A stretch of 64,000 nucleotides of DNA, from the NCBI GenBank assembly GCA_963575745.1, contig CAUYUJ010010369.1, positions 413,081 to 477,080 of the forward strand. Reading direction: 5' to 3'. The stretch comes from Prorocentrum cordatum (lineage: Eukaryota; Sar; Dinophyceae; Prorocentrales; Prorocentraceae). Positions within the stretch are counted from its first letter, which is position 1. Each line of letters starts with the position of its first letter. The notes under the pieces were generated by a model that worked only from the letters and a program-made list of their open reading frames with translations, was not told where the DNA came from and did not search any database. Below are positions 22,226 through 32,982 of the stretch, piece after piece. Position numbers and translations under genes: made by a program.

Positions 22226-22665
22226 TCCATAATAAACTATAGGATTCAATAGGAGTCCTGGGGAGTCCCTGGGTTCCCCGGCTTCTCCCGGCACCCGCCC
22301 AGACCCCCCTGGGTAGTCAAGATGCTCTCTTTTGAGCCCACTAGAAACCTATCAGTCTTCGCTGTTAGGTAACAAGGTACACTTTGGGGCAAAGTCCGGA
22401 GTCATGTTCGTGAGGCCCACGAGCACTTTGTAGTGCTTTTTGATCGGAACGGCGGTGGAGGTGTCAGCATAATGCCTGCTGCGCGAAGGGCTACCTTCCC
22501 TGAGAGAAACAAGATACAATGCATCCCGCGGCTAAATCTGGATCATGCGCGGCCACCTCGCGATCACTGTCAAGTGGTGGCGTATGGCCTGCTGTGCGCA
22601 GGCCCACCAGACACAATGATGGGCACTGGTCTTCGACATGGATGGTGGGGGCCGACATGATTCCC
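22226..22665. other. unassigned region
   Basis: No repeat array and no recognisable gene. The start has a small AATAGGAGTCCTGGGGAGTCC repeat-like patch. Confidence 0.4.
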
Positions 22666-22875
22666 GATGTGTGCTGTCACGTTCGCAGGCGCACCTGACA
22701 TACCCAGCACGTGCCCCGAACGTGGCGCACCTGGCGCGGCTGGAGTATGCGGCACACCTGGCGCACGCGGAGGCACGTGGCGCATCTGGCGCACCAGGCG
22801 TGCCTGGCACGCTCGGGCCCCAGGGGGCCCGGCGCACGTGGCACGCCCGGCACGCGTGGCGCATCTCGCCCCAGC
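22666..22875. repeat. TGGCGCACCTGGCGCACG degenerate repeat
   Basis: Short 9-15-bp words (TGGCGCAC, GCACGTGG, GGCGTGCC) recur through about 200 bp. Confidence 0.7.
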
Positions 22876-22897
22876 GTCGCGCACATGGGCTCGGTTT

Positions 22898-23181
22898 TGG
22901 CTCCCAGTAGCTGTCCATCCAAATACGACCGCTGCTGAACATGCAGAGGCTCGGGTGTTACCATGTGTTGGGAGGGACGGTGGGAATGAGCTCGACGGCT
23001 TGCGCTAGGAGGGTGTCTTGACCGCGGCGGCGGCGGCGGCGGCGGATTGGCCCCCAGTACCTGCCCATCGAAAGACGACTGCTGCATATGCTGAGGCTCG
23101 GGCCAGACCCGGGTGCGACGTATGTGTTGGGAGGGCGGGTGGGAGTGAGCGAGACGGCTTGCGGGCGGGGAGGGCGTCTTG
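22898..23181. repeat. two direct copies of a ~130-bp repeat
   Basis: 22898-23023 and 23047-23181 share, in order, GGCTCCCAGTANCTGYCCATC, GACGACTGCTG, TGAGGCTCGGG, TGTTGGGAGGG and the GAGTGAGC..GACGGCTTGCG..GTCTTGACC end. A (CGG)n run (23022-23046) separates them. A third, partial copy is at 21068-21135. Confidence 0.75.
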
Positions 23182-23800
23182 ACCCCTCCCCCTACCCCCT
23201 CCCCTGGGCATGGGAGGGGGGGAGGACGCGACCCGTTGGAGCGCACAAGATGGCCCAAGATGGCTCCACGAGGGCCAAAGATAGCCGAAGATGATTCAAT
23301 ATAGCATCCGATATACCTATAAGACACCCCAGGACAGCCCCAAGTCAGTTTCCAGTGCCCTTCGGGCCTTCCTAGGCACCCTCCAAGGGGCCCGAATCCA
23401 TCAAAAACTTAAGGACAACCAATGTGTGCTTGCCTTCTCGAGCTGTCGCTTCCCATGGGCTTCTGAGGACTCAAGATGGCCAAAGAGAGCCCCAGAGGGC
23501 TGTCCCAAGAGAGCCCCGAAAGGTGCCCAAGAGAGCCCCAGGAGGGCCCCAAGAGCGCCCACAGGCGCTGCAGGAGCGGCCCGAGAGGGCCCCAGGGTGT
23601 AAATGTTGACTCTCCGAGGGGGACCCGAGTTGGGGACCCCCCTCACTGTAAGCCACGGAGGGCCCACGCGGCCTCCCGGGCCCCTCCAAGAAGCCCCAAG
23701 AGGGCCCCAAGATCCCCCAAATGAGCCCCGCGAGGCCCCACGGGGGCACACGGGGACCCTCAGAGAGAGAGCCCCGAAGATGGCCCTTCGTCGTTGAAGA
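23182..23800. repeat. CCAAGATGGCC-type repeats, block 2
   Basis: Degenerate GGCCCCAAGAGGGCC/CAAGATGGCC words, densest at 23245-23290 and 23470-23790. Frames on both strands over it are artefacts. Confidence 0.72.
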
Positions 23801-23879
23801 ACCTCTCACAACAACTGATCTCCGAAGTCCGCCTTCCCATCCTCCGTGTCATTGTCCGTTCCCTCCCTCCTCCTTTCCT

Positions 23880-23990
23880 GCCTCCTGCCTCCCCCTTCCT
23901 CCTCCTCCTCATCCTCCTCCTCCTCATCATCATCATCATCCTCCTCCTCCTCCTCCTCCTCCTCCTCCTCATCATCATCATCATCATCAG

Positions 23991-24028
<38 letters not shown>

Positions 24029-24087
24029 GCATCAGCATCATCATCATCATCATCACCATCATCAGCATCACCATAATCACCACCATC

Positions 24088-24119
<32 letters not shown>

Positions 24120-24358
24120 CATAAGCATCATCAGTATCAACATCAGCATCATAATCAGCATCATCAGCAACATCAGCATCATCAGCATCAGTATCAGCAT
24201 CAGCATTAGCATCATCATCATAATCATCATCATCAGCATCATCATCTTCCTCGTGCCGAATATCTCCTCCTCGTCATCCTGCTCCTCTTTCTCCTCCTCC
24301 ACCTCCTCCTCCTCCTCCTCCTCCTCCTCTTCTTCCCTCTCCTCCTCCTTCTCTTTGT
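23880..24358. repeat. (TCA)n / (CCT)n trinucleotide array
   Basis: CCT runs flank a long ATC/TCA/CATCAG array (23930-24245), then CCT/TCT to 24358. Confidence 0.95.
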
Positions 24359-24780
24359 TTCCCCAGAAGCCCCAAAATTCCCCAAGAGGCCCCAAGAAGC
24401 CCTCAAGAGGCCTCCGAATTGCCTCCATCAGGTCCCCGAAAGGCCTCCCACGAGAGCCCAACGAACATGTAATAGGCTTCATACCCACAACCCAGGCACG
24501 GTGGCGGGATGGACCGACGGCCACTATATCCGCCGCCCCCTGTGGTCTTGCCACAGGGGTGCACGGCGTGCTCGATGTTTCAGGTTTTGGTTTTGTCTCT
24601 TTTTCTAAAAGAACTCCCCAGTGGGCTTCGGCCCGTCCCGCCGGCCACCCGCAAGTTTCCGAAAATCCATCTGTCAATGCCTTTGTTGCCCCAACTTGGC
24701 CCAAGATGGCCTCCAAGACGGCCGAGATGGCCCAAGATGGCCTCCAAGATGCTTCCAAGACGGCCAAGATGGCCTCCAAG
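24359..24780. repeat. CCAAGA repeats with embedded hairpin repeat
   Basis: CCCCAAGAGGCCCC words flank a non-satellite segment 24520-24665. That segment has CCCCTGTGG-TCTTG-CCACAGGGG, a perfect 9-bp stem, then GTGCACGGCGTGCT, GGTTTTGGTTTTGTCTC and AAAAGAACTCCCC. Related copies are at 30700-30845 and 32273-32325. Confidence 0.7.
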
Positions 24781-25636
24781 ACGGGTAAGATGGCTCCAAG
24801 ATGCACCCAAGACGGCCCAAGATGGCCTCAAGATGGTCTAAGACGGCCCAAAAGGCCCGCAAAAGGCCTCCAAGACGGCCCAAGAGCCCTCCAAGACGCC
24901 CTCCAGGAAGGCCCGAATAGGTTAAAATCATTGATTTTCCTTAGGTTTTTGAAGGATTTTGGCATGTTCTTCTTTTCAGCTCTCCGACGGCCCAAGACGG
25001 CCCAAGAGGTCCCCAACATCGCCCCAACAGCACCCAAGAGGCCTCCAAGATGGCCCCATGACGGCCCAAGAGGCCCCCAAGAAGGCCCCAAGAGGGCCTC
25101 AAGACGGCCCAAGAGGCCTCCAAGACGCCCAAGATGGCCTCCAAGACGGCCAAGATGGCCCAAGATGGCCTCCAAGATGCCTCCAAGACGGCCAAGATGG
25201 CCTCCAAGACGGGTAAGATGGCTCCAAGATGCACCCAAGACGGTCCAAGATGGCCTCCAGATGGTCTAAGACGGCCCAAAAGGCCGGCAAAAGGCCTCCA
25301 AGACGGCCCAAGAGCCCTCCAAGACGCCCTCCAGGAAGGCCCGAATAGGTTAAAATCATTGATTTTCCTAAGGTTTTTGAAGGATTTTGGCATGTTCTTC
25401 TTTTCAGCTCTCCGACGGCCCCAGACGGCCCATGAGGTCCCCAACATCGCCCCAACAGCACCCAAGAGGCCTCCAAGATGGCCCCATGACGGCCCAAGAG
25501 GCCCCCAAGAAGGCCCCAAGAGGGCCTCAAGACGGCCCAAGAGGCCTCCAAGACGCCCAAGATGGCCTCCAAGACGGCCAAGATGGCCCAAGATGGCCTC
25601 CAAGATGCCTCCAAGACGGCCAAAATGGCCTCCAAG
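24781..25636. repeat. 428-bp unit in perfect tandem, two copies
   Basis: 24781-25208 and 25209-25636 are near-identical 428-bp units, each starting ACGGGTAAGATGGCTCC and made mostly of CCAAGACGGCC words. Each has one conserved core (24925-24990 and 25353-25420) reading AAAATCATTGATTTTCC, AGGTTTTTGAAGGATTTTGG and TTCTTCTTTTCAGC. A truncated third copy lies at 28234-28396, beyond the satellite. Confidence 0.92.
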
Positions 25637-25644
25637 ACGGGTAA

Positions 25645-28012
25645 TTTGAGGGAGTTTCTGTGGAACTCACGTCATCCTCACCCCCGGCGCGAAGAGCACG
25701 AGCCCAGAGCGGCCTCCGGCACCGTTTCCGGACAGATCCGGTGGATCCGGTGACGAATCCCAAACTGGCGCCCTCGCTTGAGACATCCTCACAAAACCGG
25801 CCCCGGGGGAGGTGCCCAGAGGAGCCCAGAGCGGCCTCCGGCACCGTTTCCGGACAGATCCGGTGGATCCGGTGGACGAATCCCAAACCGGCGCCCTCGC
25901 TTGAGACATCCTCACAAAACCGGCCCCGGGGGAGGTGCCCAGAGGAGCCCAGAGCGGCCTCCGGCACCGTTTCCGGACAGATCCGCTGGATCCGGTGGAT
26001 CCGCCGACGAATCCCAAACCGGCGCCCTCGCTTGAGACATCCTCACAAAACCGGCCCCGGGGGAGGTGCCCAGAGGAGCCCAGAGCGGCCTCCGGCACCG
26101 TTTCGGACAGATCCGGTGATCGGTGACGAATCCCAAACCGGCGCCCTCGCTTGACCGGGGGAGGTGCCCAGAGGAGCCCAGAGCGGCCTGACAGATCCGG
26201 TGGATCCGGTGACGAAACCGGCGCCCTCGCTTGAGACATCCTCACAAAACGGTGCTTCCGGAGGTGACCCTCGCTTGAGACATCCTCACAAAACCGGCCC
26301 CGGGGGAGGTGCCCAGAGGAGCCCAGAGCGGCCTCCGGCACCGTTTCCGGACAGATCCGGTGGATCCGCTGGATCCGGGATCCGGGACGAATCCCAAACC
26401 GGCGCGGCACCGTTTCCGGACAGATCCGGTGATCCGGTGACGAATCCCAAACCGGCGCCCTCGCTTGAGACATCCTCACAAAACCGGCCCCGGGGGAGGT
26501 GCCCAGAGGAGCCCAGAGCGGCCTCCGGCACCGTTTCCGGACAGATCCGGTGGATCCGCTGGATCCGGTGACGAATCCCAAACCGGCGCCCTCGCTTGAG
26601 ACATCCTCACAAAACCGGCCCCGGGGGAGGTGCCCAGAGGAGCCCAGAGCGGCCTCCGGCACCGTTTCCGGACAGATCCGGTGGATCCGGTGACGAATCC
26701 CAAACCGGCGCCCTCGCTTGAGACATCCTCACAAAACCGGCCCCGGGGGAGGTGCCCAGAGGAGCCCAGAGCGGCCTCCGGCACCGTTTCCGGACAGATC
26801 CGGTGGATCCGGTGACGAATCCCAAACCGGCGCCCTCGCTTGAGACATCCTCACAAAACCGGCCCCGGGGGAGGTGCCCAGAGGAGCCCAGAGCGGCCTC
26901 CGGCACCGTTTCCGGACAGATCCGGTGGATCCGGTGACGAATCCCAAACCGGCGCCCTCGCTTGAGACATCCTCACAAAACCGGCCCCGGGGGAGGTGCC
27001 CAGAGGAGCCCAGAGCGGCCTCCGGCACCGTTTCCGGACAGATCCGGTGGATCCGGTCCGATCCGACGAATCCCAAACCGGCGCCCTCGCTTGAGACATC
27101 CTCACAAAACCGGCCCCGGGGGAGGTGCCCAGAGGAGCCCAGAGCGGCCTCCGGCACCGTTTCCGGACAGATCCGGTGGATCCGCTGGATCCGGTGACGA
27201 ATCCCAAACCGGCGCCCTCGCTTGAGACATCCTCACAAAACCGGCCCCGGGGGAGGTGCCCAGAGGAGCCCAGAGCGGCCTCCGGCACCGTTTCCGGACA
27301 GATCCGGTGGATCCGCTGGATCCGGACGAATCCCAAACCGGCGCCCTCGCTTGAGACATCCTCACAAAACCGGCCCCGGGGGAGGTGCCCAGAGGAGCCC
27401 AGAGCGGCCTCCGGCACCGTTTCCGGACAGATCCGGTGTGGATGGCCGACGAATCCCAAACCGGCGCCCTCGCTTGAGACATCCTCACAAAACCGGCCCC
27501 GGGGGAGGTGCCCAGAGGAGCCCAGAGCGGCCTCCGGCACCGTTTCCGGACAGATCCGGTGGATCCGCTGGATCTGGTGACGAATCCCAAACCGGCGCCC
27601 TCGCTTGAGACATCCTCACAAAACCGGCCCGGGGGAGGTGCCCAGAGGAGCCCAGAGCGGCCTCCGGCACCGTTTCCGGACAGATCCGGTGGATCCGCTG
27701 GATCCGGTGGATCCGACGAATCCCAAACCGGCGCCCTCGCTTGAGACATCCTCACAAAACCGGCCCCGGGGGAGGTGCCCAGAGGAGCCCAGAGCGGCCT
27801 CCGGCACCGTTTCCGGACAGATCCGGTGGATCCGGTGGATCCGCCGACGAATCCCAAACCGGCGCCCTCGCTTGAGACATCCTCACAAAACCGGCCCCGG
27901 GGGAGGTGCCCAGAGGAGCCCAGAGCGGCCTCCGGCACCGTTTCCGGACAGATCCGGACAGATCCGGTGGATCCGCGCCCCGGGGGAGGTGCCCAGAGGA
28001 GGAATGAGGAGG
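25645..28012. repeat. ~122-bp satellite, about 18 units, with nested 9-mers
   Basis: Units of 122 bp, with 127-140-bp variants, contain GAGACATCCTCACAAAACC, CCCCGGGGGAGGTGCCC, GCGGCCTCCGGCACCG and GACGAATCCCAAACCGGCG. Length variation comes chiefly from one to three copies of GGATCCGST. A few units are truncated (26150-26280, 26400). All six frames are open across much of the array, so the long frames (for example 27102-28187, -) are not gene evidence. Confidence 0.95.
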
Positions 28013-28160
28013 AGGAGGAGGAGGAGGAGGAGGAGGAGGAGGAGGAGGAGGAGGAGGAGGAGGAGATGATGGAGCTGCGGGGTGGAGGAGGACAGACGGA
28101 GGCAAGAGAAGGATGGAGGAGGAGGAGGAGGAGGAGGAGGAGGAGGAGGAGGACCTCATC
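28013..28160. repeat. (GGA)n array
   Basis: GGA runs at 28004-28063 and 28112-28152 with a short unique piece between. The first run begins inside a satellite unit at its GCCCAGAGGAG word, so it seems to have grown from it. Confidence 0.92.
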
Positions 28161-28233
28161 CTCACCCTCGCCAACAAGCGCACGCACCTTCTTCTATATA
28201 CAGAAACTCCCGATCAACCGCAGAGCGGCCGGC

Positions 28234-28396
28234 TAGGATGGCTCCAAGATGCACCCAAGACGGCCCAAGATGGCCTCAAGATGGTCTAAGACGGCCCAAA
28301 AGGCCCGCAAAAGGCCTCCAAGACGGCCCAAGAGCCCTCCAAGACGCCCTCCAGGAAGGCCCGAATAGGTTAAAATCATTGATTTTCCTTAGGTTT
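28234..28396. repeat. truncated third copy of the 428-bp unit
   Basis: 163 bp matching the start of the unit through the AAAATCATTGATTTTCC core. At the positions where units 1 and 2 differ (for example GGCCCGCAAAAGG and TTCCTTAGG) it agrees with unit 1. Confidence 0.88.
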
Positions 28397-28504
28397 CGCA
28401 CATGTGGCCCAATATAAACCCAGAGTAGCCAAAAAGGCACTCAAGAGACCTCCTCCTCCATTCCCCCCCTTCCTATCTCTCCTCTCCTCCCCGTCCTCCC
28501 CCAC

Positions 28505-28639
28505 GTGTTCCCCGAAGGCTGTAAAGACCGATTCGGGGAACATATGGCCCAATAACTTGGCAGACCTCTGGCCACAGCAGTCGGCCGCATCGGCGCTTCC
28601 GAAAGGGCAGGGGGCGGCGGTGATTCGCCGTAGGCGTCT

Positions 28640-28650
<11 letters not shown>
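28505..28650. repeat. ~140-bp hairpin repeat, copy 1
   Basis: TGTTCCCCGAA ... TTCGGGGAACA is an 11-bp perfect stem (28506-28516 with 28532-28542), followed by GGCGCTTCCGAAAGGGCAG and the small hairpin GGCGGTGATTCGCCG. Copies 2 and 3 are at 32131-32272 and 32841-32982. This copy ends at a (TA)n run. Confidence 0.85.
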
Positions 28651-28680
<30 letters not shown>

Positions 28681-28760
28681 ATACATATGTATACATATAT
28701 AAATATATACATATACATATAGATATATGTATGTAAGTGTATATATATATGTATACAACA
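28651..28760. repeat. (TA)n microsatellite
   Basis: TATATA run (28645-28676) followed by TACATATA/TATATG words. Confidence 0.95.
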
Positions 28761-29745
28761 CGTGTATTGTATGCGCGTATTGCCCAGAATTGATTACGCG
28801 CTTGATATTGCACGTCCTACTGCACCCCACAGGTTGACAACCTGGCTTGTACCACATAACTTATGAAGCACACGTTGCACCCCATAGGATGCACCACGTA
28901 GATAACTCCCAACACATTACGCACACAGAGTGCAAGAAACAATGTTTGTGGTTCAGCTGCTGATTTTTGCGATGCGGAAGTGGGACGGGGGCGGGCGACC
29001 ATCGAACCCGACGTGCGCCCACCCTTGGCTACTCCAAGTGCCTATGTAAGCCACTGGCGTCTGCAGAAGAAAACCAGCGCCTGGTCGAGGGTAGGGGTGG
29101 CCGTGGAAAAGAATAACCGGAAACACATAGATCGGAAATCACTGAACAGTGGCGGTTCCGAAAGAGGTATCGGGCGCCACGTTTTTTTTTCAGAGCGCTC
29201 CGGAACGCCCTGAGAGCGGCCCAGAACGCAACGGATTTATCCATGTCCCACCCCCGCCCGACCCCCTCCCAGCCCCCCGCCCCGCAGCGCGGTGCAGCCC
29301 CGATGGCGCCATCGCGCCCACGACCTCGAAAATGACTTCGACTTGCTGGCGAAGATCGTCGACACCTTCCCACGACGGCCCGGCGCGCCAAAGAAGTGGC
29401 GCGAGGGTAAGGAACGGGCGCAGCAATCGGCTGGATGGCCTGTCGGCGCACGCGGCGCGGGAATACAATTTCGTGACAATCGGCCCCTAGCCACAGAAAC
29501 AGGACTGCCCGTGTTGGACACAAGTTGACAACTCTCCGTTGCAGTATAACTAATAATGGGCCACGCTTACATCGCATAGCGGGGGGGTGCTGGGAAGGGG
29601 CATGCCACTCATCGACACAAGCCTTGCACCGACTTGTGGCCGCGCGACCGCCGCGGCGACCTTCAAAACCGACCCGGCGGTTTGGTTCGGGGTAGGAATC
29701 GCGGCGATGCCTCACTTTCTCCCCTCTTCCCCCCTCAAAAGCTTT
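28761..29745. other. unassigned region
   Basis: 28810-28925 has a TTGCACCCCAYAGG/TGCACCACGTAG word family also seen at 36486-36600 and 44175-44270. Beyond it are frames of 60-228 codons on both strands without recognisable domains. Confidence 0.45.
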
Positions 29746-30560
29746 TTGCGTTACCGATCGCTCTTGGCGTCTCTGGGCCTTCGTGGGAGTCCTATTGGGG
29801 CCCTTTTCGGGCCCTCCTGGTGGCCTCTTGGGGGCCTCTTGGGGGCATCTTGGGGCTTCGTGGGGGTCTGTGGGGGCCTCCTGGGAACGTCTTGTGGCGA
29901 AAGGCTAGACTGTCGGGTTCGTGGTCCCCCTCTTGGGGCAGTCTTCGGGCCCTCTTGGGCCGTCTTGGGCGCCTCTTGGGCCGTCTTGGCGCCCTCTTGG
30001 GCCGTTTGGGGCCCTCTCGGGACCCTCTTGGGCCGTCTTGGGGCGGTCTTGGGGGCCTCTTACACCGTCTTCAACGCCGTGAAAAGCCGCAAAGCCGTGT
30101 ATGCTAAATTTTTCTTCTAGAATATCGATAATGTTTGGTCTCCTGGTGGCCTCTTGGGACGGCTCTTGGGGTCCTCTTGGGGCATCTTGGGGGGCTCTTG
30201 GGGCCTCCTGGGAGCGTCTTGGGGCGATAGGCTAGACTTTTCGGTTCGTGGTCCCCCTCTTGGGGCCGTCTTGGGGCCCTCTTGGGCCGTCTTGGGCGGG
30301 GCCCTCTGGGGCCAACTTGGGGAGCCTCTTGGGAGCCTCTTGGGCCGTCTTGGGGCGGCCTTGGGGGCCTCTTGGGCCGTCGTCAACGCCGTGAAAGGCG
30401 AAAAGCCGTATATGCTCAAATCTGCGTTTTCATTTGGAAAATCCATGATTTTGGCCTCTTGGGGCCCTCTTGGGACGCCCCTTGGGCGCCTCTTGGGGCC
30501 TCTTGGGCCGTCTTGGGCGGTCTTGGGCTCTCTTTGAGCGCTCTTGGGCCGTCTCGAGGG
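29746..30560. repeat. CCAAGA-family repeats, reverse orientation
   Basis: Here the plus strand shows the complement, GGGCCGTCTTGGGG/CCTCTTGGG, in two similar ~290-bp halves (29800-30117 and 30139-30430). Both contain GGCTAGACT, TCGGTTCGTGGTCCCCCTCTTGGGG and AACGCCGTGAAA. Confidence 0.8.
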
Positions 30561-30699
30561 AAAATCCGAAAACCATGCAAAAACCCTAGGGAAAACCCTC
30601 AAACGGGCATTAGAACTCATCCACTCGCGCTACGCCCCCCCTGGACCCCCCCTTAAGGGACTTCGCCCAACACACAACGTCATCGTTCGTACCTCGCTC

Positions 30700-30845
30700 T
30701 TTCCGTTATCCGCAGCCACCTGTCGATTCATCGCAGGGGTGCCTGGCGTGCTGGACTTCTTATGGTTTGGTATTGGTTCTTTGTCCAAAAGAACTCCCCC
30801 TGGCGCTTCGGCCCGTCCCGCTGGGGTCCCGGGAGGGAGCTCCAG
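30700..30845. repeat. hairpin-bearing dispersed repeat, copy 2
   Basis: Aligns with 24520-24665: ATCCGCAGCCACCTGTCGATTC, ATCGCAGGGGTGCC, GGCGTGCTGGA, GGTTTGGTATTGGTTC, CAAAAGAACTCCCC and CTTCGGCCCGTCCCGC. The stem is retained as CCTGtCGAT/ATCGCAGG with one bulge. Confidence 0.7.
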
Positions 30846-30879
30846 GCGCGCAAACGACCTCAACGTCCACAAACAATTC

Positions 30880-32130
30880 TCCAAGACGGCTCAAGATGGC
30901 ATCCAAAATGGCCACGTTTGCCCAAGATGGCCTCCGAGATGGTCCCAGATGGCCTCCAAGTCCGCCGAAGATGGTCCAAGACGGCCTCCAAGACGGCCTC
31001 AGAGAGTCCAAGATAACCCCAAGTTCGCCCAAGAAGCCTCCAAGACGCCTCCAAGACGGCCCAAGAGGCCTCCAAGATGTCCTCCAGGAGGGCCCGAAGA
31101 GGTCAAAATCATTGATTTGTCTTAGGTGTTTGAAGGACTTTGAAACTTGCTTCTTCTCGGCATTCCGACGGCTCAAAACGGCCCAAGAGGCCCCAAAAAT
31201 CGCCCAAGAGGCCCCCAAGAGGGCCCCATGACGGCCCAAGAGGCCTCTAAGACGGCCCCAAGAGGGCCCCAAGACGGCCCAAGAGGCCTCCAACACGCCC
31301 AAGATGGCCTCCAAGACGCCCAAGATGGCCTCCAAGACGGCCCCGAAGCGCCCCAAGAGGGCCCCAAGTCGGCCCAGAAAGACCCCCAAGACGGATCCCG
31401 ACGGCGTCAGACGTGCCAGGAACCCACCAAGATGGCCGAAGTTGGCTCGAAGCTGGCCCAAGACGGCCCAAGAGGCTTCCAAGAGAGCCTCCAGGAAGGC
31501 CAGAAGAAGCCAAAAACATGTATTGTTCTAGGTTTCTGAAGCATTTTGACATTTGCTTCTTTTCGGCCTTCCGACGGCCCGAGACGGCCCAAGAGCCCCC
31601 AAAGATCGCCCAAGGATCGCCCAAGAGGACTCCAAGATGGCCCCATAACGGCCCAAGAGGGCCCCAAGACGGCCCCAAGAGGCTTCCAAGACGGCCCAGG
31701 AGGCCTTTAAGACGCCCAAGATGGCCTTCAAGAGGGCCCTGGAGCATTCCAAGAGGGCCCCAAGTCGGCCCATAGAGGCCCCCCAAACGGCTTCCGACGG
31801 ACCAGGAGCCCACCCAGACGGCCGAACATGCCCCTAAGATGGCCCAAGACGGCCCAAGAGGCCTCCAAGAAGGCCTCCAGGAAGGCCCGAAAAGGCCAAA
31901 GTTATTGATTTCCCCATGGGTTTTTGAAGGATTCCAGACGGCCCAAGTGCCCTCAAAGATCGCCCAAGAGGCCCAAGACGGCCCAAGAGGCCCCCAAGAC
32001 GGCCCAAGAGGCGTCCAAGACGCTCAAGATGGCCTCCAAGACGGCCCAAGAGCCCTCCACGACGTCCTCCAAGAAGGCCCGAAAGGGTCAACATGGCCTC
32101 CAGACGGCCAAGATGATCTTCAAGATGCCC
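30880..32130. repeat. CCAAGATGGCC repeats with recurrent cores
   Basis: Dense CAAGACGGCC/CAAGATGGCC words. Cores resembling that of the 428-bp unit appear at about 31105-31180, 31505-31590 and 31900-31945. Spacing is about 400 bp, so this looks like a diverged array of the same ~430-bp unit. Confidence 0.8.
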
Positions 32131-32330
32131 ACGTGTTCCCCGAAGGCTTTCCAAACCGATTCGGGGAACACATGGTCCGATAGCTTGGCAGGTCTGGTCT
32201 CAACGTTCGGCCACATAGGCGCTTCCAAAAAGGCAGGGGCCGGCGGTGATTCGCCGTAGACGTCTTCGATCCGCCGCCCCCTGTTGATTCATCACGGGGG
32301 TGCCCGGCGTGCTGAATCCTTTCAAAAGGT
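32131..32330. repeat. hairpin repeat copy 2 plus second hairpin repeat copy 3
   Basis: 32133-32144 GTGTTCCCCGAA pairs perfectly with 32160-32171 TTCGGGGAACAC, the 12-bp best case of this family. The GGCGGTGATTCGCCG hairpin follows at 32241-32256. From 32273 a partial copy of the CCCCTGTGG repeat follows (CCCCCTGTTGATTCATCACGG). Confidence 0.82.
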
Positions 32331-32840
32331 CCGCCACGAGAGCCCGAAAAAGTCAAAATCAATGCTTTCCTTAGGTTTTTAAGAGAGGTTGGCATTTGCT
32401 TCTTTTCGAGCCTTCCGACGGCTCACGACGGCCCAAGGAGCCCGAAAGATCGCACCCAGAGCGCCCAAGAGGCCTCCAAGATGGCCCTATGACGGCCCAT
32501 GAGGCCCCCAAGACGGCCCCAAGAGGGCGCCAAGACGGCTCCAGAGGCCTCCAAGACGCCCAAGACGGTCTCCACGACGGCCAAGATGACCTCCAAGATG
32601 CTTCCAACATGGTCAAGATGAGCTTCAATACGGCCAAGATGGCCGCTAAGACGGCCAAGATGGCCCAAGATGGGCCCGAGAGGTTCCAAGAGTGCCCCAG
32701 AGGAGTCTAAGAGGTGCTCCAGGAAGGCCCGAGGAAGCGAAAATCTTCAATTTTTCTTTGGTTTTTGAAGACGGCCTCCAAGACGGCCCAAGACCCCAAA
32801 ACGTCCTCCAGGAGGCCCGAAAGCTCGGACGCCCGACTCC
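32331..32840. repeat. CCAAGATGGCC repeats
   Basis: Same superfamily, with cores at 32345-32420 and 32740-32775. Confidence 0.75.
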
Positions 32841-32982
32841 GTGTTCCCCGAAGGCTTTCGAAACCTACTCGGGAAACGCGTGGCCCGATAGCTTGGCCAA
32901 GCTCAAACCCAACTTTCGGCCACGCAGGCGCTTCCAAAAAGGCAGGGGGCGGCGGTGATTCGCCGTAGGCGACTTCGATCGA
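32841..32982. repeat. ~140-bp hairpin repeat, copy 3
   Basis: GTGTTCCCCGAAGGCTTTCG is retained, but the second arm reads CTCGGGAAACG, so the stem is weakened. The GGCGGTGATTCGCCG part is intact. Confidence 0.8.

Noticed and set aside
25667-28187. Long minus- and plus-strand proteins (up to 361 aa) over the ~122-bp satellite
   Set aside because: The 122-bp unit is not a multiple of three and all frames on both strands are open, so the frames are by-products of stop-poor repeats.
29746-32840. Leu/Gly/Trp-rich minus-strand and Pro/Lys-rich plus-strand ORFs
   Set aside because: They are readings of CCAAGATGGCC repeats and recur wherever this repeat occurs.
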